Assembly: GCF_048128805.1 (NCBI RefSeq)
Contig: NC_136012.1
Location: 12,899,725 to 12,963,724 of the forward strand
DNA from: Centroberyx gerrardi
Taxonomy: Eukaryota; Chordata; Actinopteri; Beryciformes; Berycidae
Direction of reading: 5' to 3'
DNA: 64,000 nt
Shown: piece after piece, positions 36,803-47,400 of the stretch
Numbering within the stretch: position 1 is the first letter of the stretch
How the letters are laid out: every line of letters begins with the position of its first letter
Notes under the pieces: generated by a model
Databases searched by the model: none
Told to the model about the DNA's origin: nothing
Seen by the model: the letters and a program-made list of their open reading frames with translations, nothing else
Program-made: the position numbers and the translations under genes

Positions 36803-37962
36803 CCAGAAACTTGTGGATCTTCAGGTTGGTCCGGTTTGACTGGAATACTGTGTTTCTCCTGCAAACACAGACCGCAGCCTCACCTGTTTGCTTTGGGAGA
36901 GAAAGCTGGCTTTTATTTCTTTTCTTTTTTTTTCTCACTGAAGTCAGTCAATACATGTTACTGAAAAAAAGACTAACAACAAAATGAGTCACCTAATCAG
37001 CACCTGGGAACTGCTGCAAGTATGACAGCACGTAACTTCTGGGTGGAGGATTAGTTCCTCTGTAAAGGGGAGGTTAATTACATTGCTTTGATGCACCTAA
37101 AGTGCTGTTAGATTTGCGGTTAATCCTCATCAAACTGCTGCACGAGGATTATGCATTTTGACAGACGCCTTGTTCAAATGAAACTGCTGAAACACATACT
37201 CATACACTTTGAAACACATTCGCACACACGCAGTCAAATGATCAAACACACTCACAGAGAGAGACAGAGAGGAAGAGAGAGAGAGAGAGAGGAGAGAGGC
37301 ATTGCTGAAACAGATCACATTCAATGAGTTAGCAGCACTCTCTGAGTAAGACAGCATTTTAAATAAAACATGAAAGGCAGAGAAGAAGGCGCTCCTCCTT
37401 ATACAGCAACTTGTGACAAGCAATGATATTCTGAGAGACAGCACACCGAGCTCAGAGCAATCCCTGGGGAGACACTCCCCCTCTCCATCAGATAGACTAT
37501 ATATCAGAACCATCAAGCATGGTACCTCATCCCACAACATCTAAGGCTTCTCAGTGGAGGCCGGACTGACCGTCGGGGCTGTGCGACGACGATAAGCATT
37601 TATGCACTGACTTTCTATCAGTAGCAGAACAATGACACCCCCTCCTCTGTATCCTTGACTGGGTGACAGAAGGCGTCCTTCCAAAGGTCCGCCGCTCACA
37701 GATGGGAATACTGAATAAAACAAGCTACAGTCGACAAGCAGCAAGTTCATTTTTAGCAGCAGCGCTTCTCTCAATCCAGACAGAATTATCCAGATATGAA
37801 CCAAGTCATTCACCCTACAAAATATCCTGAATGCTGGGAAAAAATCTAGTCTTGTTTATTATAGGCCACCCTTTACTCTGCCAGAGCCATTAAACTCTGA
37901 GAGGCTTGAATGGAAGGGCCTGTATCAACATTGATATGAACATGTGAATAAGTCATGGCTAA

Positions 37963-37989
37963 TCTCTCTCTCTCTCTCTCTCTCTCTCT
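37963..37989. repeat. (TC)n microsatellite
   Basis: About 13 dinucleotide units in the kctd16-sh3rf2 spacer. Confidence 0.95.
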
Positions 37990-38525
37990 GGTGCTCTCCC
38001 TTTCTCCCTTTAAAAGCCATACATTTTAAGAATTCCCCAAGTTCTGCTGACGTGAAGAAAGAGATGAAAGATTCATGCTTGTTTAAAAAATTCAAATGGA
38101 TGTCCTGAACTTTCGGTACATAGCCAATACGGGTAAATTATTTATTCTTGGGATGTAAGAAAGGGAATTTGGGGTTTGGAGTTAAGTGTGCAAATGAAAT
38201 CCAAACAATAATAAGGCAAATGAAGAAAACACTTAAGATAAGGGAGTTGAACCGGTGCACCATCATCATCATCTCCAGCATTGCTTTGGGTGTTCAGCAT
38301 TGGCAGATATTTTCATAAATGTGCAGCTGACTGATCAAGGATGAGGACTCACTGTTATCTTTGCTAAATTTCATTTGATTTTCTGTCACTCAGTTGTTTC
38401 AGTACAGGCCTAATCTGGGCCATGACTATCAGATGAGGCTGGTGAATGCAGAGCTAGTGAGTGTTTGCACCAGCAGAGGGAGACCATGGTACATGACAGT
38501 GTGAAGACCACTCTGCTTCTTGTGA

Positions 38526-38740
38526 CATACATACATACATACATAAATTTATTTATTTTATAGAGTGCTTTTCAGGGTACTCAAAGACACTTTAGATAAG
38601 TTAAAATGATCATAGAAAACAACACAATAAAAACATATAACACACAACATTAATCACACATTAAAAGCAAAAGACATTAGGCCTACACCACCTTTTTATA
38701 AAAGTTAAGAGAGGAGGCTGTATTAAAAAAACATGGAAAT
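38526..38740. repeat. (ATAC)n and adjoining non-LTR-tail-like repeat
   Basis: Five ATAC units are followed by AAATTTATTTATTTTATAGA, GTGCTTTTCAGGGTACTCAA and AGACACTTTAGA, then A-rich sequence with AATAAAAACA and ATTAAAAGC. This resembles a frequent fish retroposon 3' end (GCGCTTTTC...CTCAAAGCGCTTTACA style). The family is not assigned. Confidence 0.4.
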
Positions 38741-39189
38741 AAAGCAGAAGGTGAGATAATTTAATCTGGTGGTAGAAATAAATAATTTAGGTCTGTAAAT
38801 AGCCTGCATTGTAATTTAGCCTACCAAAACTATTCAAAAATGCCCATAATTTAGAAACTACTAAACCTATTAGTATAATATGTCATTATTGGTGTTTACA
38901 CCGTATATTTTCTCACATTTTCAGATTTGGCTGTATCATTAGAGGCAATGATGTCGTAAAATCAAGAAACCTCCAGCTGTTAAGGGTTAAAATGAGTCTT
39001 ACATGAGACTGAAAACCGATACTATAGCCGATGCCGATCACAAGGAGGCTACAGTTCCCATAACTTGTTACTTGTACCCGGGACGTGGTGTACAGGTCGT
39101 TAAAAGACTCGTTTCCTCAGGTGTGTCGCTTGCCATCATTACATTTCGGCATGGATAAGTCGATAACGCTGTAGAATGTAAAGCTCGCG

Positions 39190-39349
39190 CGCCCGTCCAG
39201 CGACTCCGTCATGTTTCGTCCCGTCAACAGCGCACTGCGTCACGGCGACAGCGGCGGCGGCGGCGGCGGCGTGAAGGCGAAGTAGTTGCGCATTTCCTAA
39301 TCGGAGTTTATGGAATATATCATTGTGGCAGTCCGCAGCTACTCGAGTC
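39190..39349 (+). promoter_or_regulatory. sh3rf2: sh3rf2 CpG-rich promoter and non-coding exon 1
   Basis: A sharp CpG-rich patch holds several CGTCA half-sites (near 39208-39243) and seven tandem CGG units at 39251-39271. It ends in CTCGAGTC followed by GTAAGTG at 39350, a strong splice donor. That donor pairs naturally with the acceptor TTTTCCAG at 39661-39668. The transcription start is not fixed; the exon's left boundary given here is only the edge of the CpG patch. Confidence 0.6.
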
Positions 39350-39668
39350 GTAAGTGTTTGTTGAACTGTGTTGTTTCCGATAGAATATCCAGTTCTTCCA
39401 TTGAGGAGGCTTCCTGTAGCCTACTTGTCTTACCTGTGCAGCCAGGTGAGCTGACATGACACCTGTAGTCAAGCAGCACAAGCAAGCCGCGTGCGATGTT
39501 TACAAAGTTGTTCTCTCTTAAATCAGTAATTCCACGTTATCAGACTCTATGGAGTTATATGGTCGTAATATCTTGATAGGTTATTATAGAAGAAGAAGAA
39601 AGTACTATTGTATGGCTTTGTAGTATTTTGATTCTGTCATTGAATTAGCTTATCATTCTCTTTTCCAG

Positions 39669-40103
39669 TATGGTGGATTGCAGTCTTTCAAATGTATCAG
39701 AATCTAGAGTCACAGAGAGAGTCCTTTTAACATGGAGGAGTTAGCTGTGTTGGACTTGCTGGAATGTCCTCTGTGTTTCGAGCAGCTGGATGTGTCAGCC
39801 AAGGTCCTGCCCTGCCAGCACACTTTCTGTAAGCCCTGCCTGCAGAGGCAGGAGGCATCCCATTCCCAGCTGCTCTGCCCAGAGTGTCGCACTCCTGTCC
39901 CGGCCAGGTCAGTGGAGGAGCTTCCTGCTAACTTCCTGCTAGTGCGGCTGCTGGAGGGGCTCCAGGGCTCCATGGGGCCCAGCAGGAACAGACAGTCTGC
40001 TCGCTACATGGTGCCCTTGGTGAGGGACAGCGTGTCAGGCAGGGAGGGTCAGCAGCAGGAGTCTCTGGCCGCTCAACGCAGAGAGAAGCAAGGGCACAAT
40101 GAG
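39669..40103 (+). CDS. sh3rf2: sh3rf2 exon 2: 5' UTR tail and RING domain (coding from 39732)
   Basis: The acceptor TTTTCCAG ends at 39668 and the donor GAG-GTGAGT starts at 40104, phase 0. Coding from ATG 39732 gives residues 1-124 with the whole RING. An upstream ATG at 39670 opens a 24-codon frame that ends at 39744, overlapping the main start. Confidence 0.93.
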
Positions 40104-43100
40104 GTGAGTGTATGACCCCGTACCAAACCTGTGGCCCAAGTGGAAATAAATGGAATAAAATGAGAAGCATTTCAACCCTGTAGTCAATCGGAACTCTCCT
40201 CTGTCCCTGGTGTAGCTGTGCATTTGTGGTTAGGATTATTAGACTTGCAAATTAGGCAATTAGTTTTATTTCTTTAAAACTGAGGTGAAGTTACAGAAAC
40301 TTTTGATTTCCATAACGTCATTGTTCTTATTTTCATTATTATAGAAATGTAAGAAAATCATTTCAACTAAGAGGATGTTCTCTCAGGCAACAATACTGGC
40401 ACCTCAGATAGGCTACTGGTAAAATAAAATAACTTATTAATAATGACAAAACTATAGCCTACACTTTTTGTTGGTGGTGTTAATATATGAGAGGCCGGGC
40501 TTATTTCAAGCTTTGCTTGCTCATACACATATGAAACAATCGCATATACATTTATACTACTGAATACTCACACATACACATGAGAAACACTGGGCAAGTG
40601 TTTCACATGTATATGTGTGACTTTTTCATGTGTGAGTACACTGCAACCCAAAGGGCTTTCACACCATCAGCAGACTCTGATTAGTTGGCTCAGTGATCAC
40701 CTAAATATTTCTCAGATATGCTGATGCGTCACCATCACACTCTCTGTTGATTTCCAGTTAAGTGTGTTTGTCTGTAAGTAAACTTCAGACATTTTCACTC
40801 TTGGTAGCTTATAATGTGGACAGTGTTATGATTTATGTAATTATTTCTTGATTGATTTGAATTTCTAAAAAGCTCTACTCAAATGAATCAGGTAAAACAA
40901 CTTAATTACATGGAAACCATTTTCCCCCAACGGTATTGTTCAGATGAACTTTGGGTATTCTGTAATTTACATCACTTTATTGAGCTTTAATTAACACAAC
41001 ACAAAACATGATTATCCTCCAGTGACTTCACTGGATGACAAAGTGAAACGTGTGTGAGATGAAATACATAATACATTACCTGTGTTTTTCAGCAAAGAGT
41101 CCCTATAAGTCTGATGATATCAATCTTGAATGATAAGGATCACATTAATGGGTTGTAAACAGCGTGGCGATATCTCAAAATGTGGTATTAACACTATATT
41201 ATCTTCACAGAATTATTTGACAAGCTAGAGATTCCCTGATATCTCTGTATGAAGTGCAAAATGTACAACATCCTGGGCGTTATTGCATTCATTTGTGTTA
41301 TTTTTTAAAGACATTCATTATGTGAGGAGTCATAATAGTTATTATATGCTATATATTTCTGATTAAGTAGAAAACATAACTTAGCATCTCTGGGCTTTTT
41401 TGTTGCGCTGCATCCACAGCATCACTGAAAGGGTTTAACTGAGAACAAGACATTGACAGTTAACGCTTGAGTCACTAATTGGCATCTTCTCAGAAAGGAT
41501 GTGTCATTTTCAACACAGCTGCGTGTCGAGATCAGGACAGCGTACATGTGTGTCTGTTCAAACCAGAATATGTTAATTACAGCATACAGTATGTTGTGTC
41601 AGCATGTGCTGTTATTAAGGGATGTACTCAAAAGCAACACCAGCGCATGTTAAACCAAACCAGGCACACTGACAGTGACACATCCTTACAGAGATTGTGT
41701 GACGTGTATGTGTGTGTGTGTGTGTGTGGACCGGGGCATTTAGCAGGTATTTTGAGCTATAGGTCTATTTTTGTTCCCAGTTGTTTTGGCCTATTATCTC
41801 CCTACCTCTCTCTATTCTTGTTAACAAATGTCTTCTGCAAAGTTCCAGGTCCCACTTTGTCACCGTAAAAGTAGGTCAAACTAACAAGTTCCATGTTTCA
41901 CCCAATGGAAATGCAGTAGTATTGGCAAGACACTATATTTTATGTCTGACATCATAGGAGAGTGCAGCCTAGAGCCCCTTTGCACCCCAAAATCCTTAAA
42001 GAGATGGATTTCTCCGTCTCCGAATGTTGTAATTTATCACGCCGAACAAAATACTCCACATCACTTCAACACTCCGACTTTCTCCCGCTCTCCAGGTTGC
42101 TGCCAGAGCTTCATACAGCCACAGAGGGGATGCCCTGGGAGAGCTGGTCCTCACCCCTGGTAACAGTATCACCCAGAAACACAAGGCGGAGGAGAACTGG
42201 CACCATGGAGACGGCGACAGCAGCACTGCCAACATGCTGCAGGGTGTCAGCCAGATGCCTCAGTTGCAGAGCCTGCAGCAGTCCCAGCCGCTGGCTCTCT
42301 GCAGGGCGCTGTACGACTTCAACCCCAAAGAGATGGATCTGGAGGACTGTAAATATTGTCTCAGCTTCCTCAAGGTCTGCCTGCCTCCGGAACTACCTAG
42401 AATAACACAGCGGGAAATAGAAAGAAATAGAAAGATATTGGCAAAAAATCGAATTGCGATTATTTGACAGAATATTGCAATTGCAATTTAAAAGTTTTTC
42501 TTGTAAATAAATATTTTAGAACTGTAAAATTGTTTAAAGAAAAGTGATTTTGTTAAAAAAAAAAATAGATGTCAGTGTGCAAGATTTACTGAGTTTGAGT
42601 ATGATGAAAGGTTTTAGCCAATATTTTACTTGATTCATGGAGCAAAGTTAACCCGCAGCACTAAAACACCTTGTTTAGAAATCCATTTTCGACGTCCTTC
42701 TTTCTTAAGCAATTAATTGCAGCCTCTGTGATTTGTAAATTGCAGAAGTTCATATTGTTCAGCTCTAGCTGATGCACTTAGGGATCTTCACTCCCACACC
42801 GGGCATTGTCGGTATTCTTTGTACTCCACAGTCTTGGTCCAGTAGAGAGAGTGGGCTACTTAACACTTTCAGCATCACCCTGGTGTGTTTTATTTGACAT
42901 AGCATGGCAGCACATTCATGACTATGTATAGCACAGGAAGTTCCCAATAGCACTAACACATAACAGCCATTGCTCTTTGCTCTATTCACTGTTTGAGAGA
43001 ATCTGAGTAACAAGCGAGACTTGTGGAGCTAGAGGCACAGACCTCTGCTGCAGTGGTTGTTACTTACCGTGAAGGATTTCTGAGGGAGTTATATAAGGGC

Positions 43101-43339
43101 CTTAGCACTTGCATGCTCTCCATTAAAGCACACTCGAGCCAGGCTTCTTTTTTTTTTTTTTTTTTGTGTGAAAGCAGATGGTCAGATGGGTTTTAGAGAG
43201 GGGCTGGCTGCAGAAAGGACCAGGCCCGCAGACACAAAGGGAGTTGATGTCACATGCTGCTGGGGAACGCAGGGCTTGGAGGGGCTCCGAGCTGAGTGCT
43301 CAGTCTTCAGGGCGAGAGACTCTATTCTGAGCACCTCTT

Positions 43340-43436
<97 letters not shown>

Positions 43437-43609
43437 CCCTGTCAAATCCTGATTTACAGGGAGACATCCTTACAGTCATCAGACGGGTGGATGAACATTG
43501 GATTGAAGCAAAAGTAGGGGACAAAGTTGGAGTTTGCCCTCTGCAGTTTACAGAGGTTAGTTCTTTCTTTCTTTGATTGTTTGATTGTTTGATTGATTGA
43601 TTGATTGAT

Positions 43610-43641
<32 letters not shown>

Positions 43642-44414
43642 TCACTCATAGTTGGAATGTGCGCTTGGGCCTTTAACTGTGATCGAGGTTGTGATACCTG
43701 CTGTTTCCCGGTAGTCTAGCTGTTGTAATGACTTGAACTATCGATGTTGGTGCTGGAAGTCATTAATTCCGGGTCATTGCCGGGGCACCACCTTGATTTT
43801 CTTTCAAATCTTTGATTCATCCGTAAAATGTCACTCCTGCACTGCAAAGTGCTGAGGCAGAGAGCTAATCCCTGTATCCCTGCTGTGTCTGCAGCCACTC
43901 ATTAGTGTGTGACTATGAGGCTTACTCTTAGGTTTGCAGAGCTTGCTTAGCTAGCTGACTGTCATTTGTTTTCCTCTGTACTTTCTGCCTCTGGAAAGTA
44001 ACTTCATCCCTGCCAGGGAGAAGTGCATTCCTTCATACAGTAGGGTTAATGTGCTTAATTCTGCTTTAGAAAATGTTTTCTTGCGTGCTCCCCTCTCTCC
44101 TCATCTGTCTTATTATTGTTTTTCCTCAATTTTTTTTTTACTCCTCTCCTCCCCTTACTCCTCCTCTTACTCCTCCTCTCTTCTATTGCTCATCCGTGTC
44201 TTCTGCTGAAGCCCCGCCTCAGCGCTGCTCTTCATCTCTCTCTACCTCTGTACTCTCTTCTTTCATCATCCTCCTCTATCCACTTTTCTCCTCTCCCCTC
44301 TCTTTCTGAGCCTGCCTCTCCTCGTGTCGTGCAGCCAAGCGTGAAGACACAGTAATGCTTTCTCTGCTTGGGTGGCATAACAACACATCACTGTGGGGAG
44401 TGAGAGCATTAACC

Positions 44415-44472
<58 letters not shown>

Positions 44473-47400
44473 TGGCTGTGCAGCGCTGTACTTCACTTTG
44501 CCTCCTGCTCCTCTCTCAGCACCAGTCAACCCTGCCTGGCTTATTGGCTGGTACTTATCCTCCCGCCTGCCTGCCTGTCCAACAAGTTGTAGGGGTGAGT
44601 GAGGTAGTGAAAAGTAGGCGCGTTTAGACAGCCTTGTCACTGATCAGCTGGGTGCAGAGGTTGACAGGCGCTAGCAGCAGGTAGGAGCGATTTGGAGAGT
44701 ATTTTCTCGGCTGAGGATCGACTATTTTCTGTGTTAGGAACTATCACGGATTTTCACCGTGGTTTTTCTTTTTGTTTCTAATGTATTTATTCTCTTTCAG
44801 CCAAACTCAGTGGCTGCCAAACTCCTGGAGGGAAAGAGTCGCAGGGGGAGTGACTCAGCAGAATTTTACCATCGGACCGGGATCGGGGGCAAAGACAAGG
44901 CCACTGACGCACCCAACAGGACCACCCATTTTGGAGTCCTTCAAGTCCCAGCAAAGACACCCATTATCAATGCTTTGCCCCTCCCCAACCAGAGAAAACA
45001 GCCCAGTGTCAGCAGCACCTTTTACCAGACGACCAAAGGACAGACCACCAACATCAGCACCTTCAATAGCCTCAACCATCAGGGTCAACCACACCACCTC
45101 TCTGGAACCACCCAGGGGCCCACTCAGCCCTCTAGGGTGACCTCCCAGCACATGAAGCGCCACCCTAACGGTGCTCACAGACACCTGTCACAGGTGAGTC
45201 ATGTGCCAACACGTCTGCCTTCATGTATTCGTCACATCGGTTTAATATGTTTTCTTCGTTTGAGCTCTCTTTCCTCATCTTTGAGCTAAACTGTGTTTGG
45301 CTTTGATTGTTTTCCCTTTTTTTTGTTTTCCTAGCAATTTGCCCTAATAGAAAATGTGTGTTTTGCAAAAGACATGAGATAATGAGATAATGGACGTTTT
45401 TATCTGAGTCACTTAGGGATCAAGTTGTTCTCGGGAGTACAGGGAGGGAACCATTACACTAAGCTTAAGGAATGAATGAGCGAGAGAGGCATCGCCCTTA
45501 TGTTGGCCACTACATCAGATTAAGAAGCTCTCATCAAGACACATGGAGGAAGACAGATGTGGAAAAGGGCTAGAACTGAAAGATGCTGGGGATAAATGGA
45601 GTGAGGAATGGAGGTGCAGGGGAAGGGAAACATCAGGAAACCACAGACCTTAATCAGAGTCTTGGGAACCAAGCCAGGCTTCCCCCACAGAGATGAATAA
45701 CAGTCCAACAGGGCGTATGTTCTTTCTGTAGTCAGCTCAGGGGAGATATAAGGACTCAGGGGAAGGTGTGTAATTGGCTGTCATACTCTTAAAAGGCAAA
45801 TTAGGATAGGTGAATGGGCAGAAATCTGGACAGAAAAAAGGACTTTGACTTAACCCTTTGAGTGTTGGAGGCTGAAATACGTAGAGGCCCAATTTCAGGA
45901 CCTTTATTAGCTTCCAGTAAGCATAGATGCCACTGAAAAGCTGAGTTTCCTGCCATTTCAGCCAAATTACCTTATATGATATTAGCTGAACACAGAAGTC
46001 ATTAAAGTTCTTGAAATTGACACCCCACATGCTCACTTTTGCCTTTTTTGCTATTCTATCATTCTTATGTTAGGCTCTTTCTGGGATCACCTTGACATCG
46101 AGAACTCAAAAAAAGAAAAAAAAAAGTCAGTTGGATACAAGTATGCAGACCATGTAAGATAAGAGTGTGCTAGTCATTTAGGAAAGTGTTACTAAACAAC
46201 ACCACTCTTTTCATGTGACCAACACAGTATGTGCTGCATGTTTCATACAGACTGTGTCACATGAGCCGAGATAATGAACATCTCCATGGGACGATTCTGG
46301 GTCATTTCATTTTCCTAAATCAGAAAATCATTGTGAAACTGCATTGCTGTCAGTCTGAATTTCTCTACATTCATTCTAAACATGCTGTTGATGACAAGGG
46401 AGAAGCAAAATATATGCAGTTTTGTCAGTGAATGGTCTGTGTGATAGCCACACTGAACATGCTGTAAAGATGCCAAATCGGAAGAATATTATCATACTAA
46501 ATGAAATCTTATGACCCCAGCATAAGTGTTTTTTAATGAATACTTTCCACATAAATGGTAACAAGTTCATGTAGCTGCAAAAGTGACAACTCATTTAAAT
46601 CAGAAAATATTACACAAAATAGTATTCAAAGATTGGATACTGTATTCTGAATCAGATTACAGTTCCCCAGTGCCTGAGTGCAACGCCAACATTAGAGCCT
46701 CTGCAAGGTTTAATTATACCAACCTGCTGCCAAGTGACCTGCCCTCTGAGATAATGATTTCCTTTGATTGAGTAGAAAATTCACTGCTCTACCCTGCAAT
46801 TATGCGTGTCAGAACGTAAAATGCTAAACCTGATGCAGGTTGGGAAAAAAGCAGGAGAGGGAGGGAGGGAGGGAGGGAGGGGGAGGAGTAAGACCACAGA
46901 GGGAGATGAAAAGGAGGAAATGGGAGAGGATAGGCGAGAGGAAATGTAGAAAAGAATAGGAACGGCATAGAGTTCGGAAGAGAAACAGGAGCAAAACAAA
47001 AAAGCTGCCAGCTTTCGAAAGGCAAAACACAAGAAGTAGGAAGAGGAGGAGAAGGGAGAGAGAGATGTAGAGAGTGGGAGGCGTGGAGAGTCCCTCACTC
47101 TGTCTGCTTATCTCTCTCCTGCTGATGATGATGAGTCACTGGCAAAGTTAGTTACATAACAGACCCCCCCTCTCTCCCCTGCCGTAGAACTCCTTCCTCT
47201 CCACTAAGCAGGTAACACTCCCTTTCACATCAGTGGGCCAATAATAGCAGACAAGCCACGCGCTTCTCCACTTTAAAGGAGAGGAGGACTCTGTCCCTAA
47301 AGCAGAAGCTGAGCTCCCTGTTGACCAAGCCAGCTTGTAGCGTGTGTGCTATTCTGAGTGTTGCCTCCCATCAGCTCTCACCTCTGGCCCCGCTGCTGCA

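Larger units (their letters stand above)
25641..39190. other. Gene-poor spacer between kctd16 and sh3rf2
   Basis: I see no coding gene on either strand over about 13.5 kb. In mammals PRELID2 and GRXCR2 lie between these genes, but no exon resembling either is recognisable. Contents are a 3-copy 35-bp minisatellite (26036-26141), an unclassified repeat (29365-29870), SINE-like and non-LTR-tail-like fragments (33980, 38526) and microsatellites at 29911, 33931, 36781 and 37963. The first part may be kctd16 3' UTR. All open frames are short and lack family features. Confidence 0.7.

Noticed and set aside
25641..39190. prelid2 or grxcr2 exons expected from mammalian gene order
   Set aside because: No open frame here resembles either family by eye; a translated search would be needed to exclude small exons.
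40569..40619. microRNA precursor
   Set aside because: A 23-bp stem with a 5-base loop is shorter than a Drosha substrate; kept only as a foldback.
44266..44640. Open frames through the CCTG and pyrimidine repeats (up to 124 codons)
   Set aside because: Repeat-driven low-complexity translations inside sh3rf2 intron 4.
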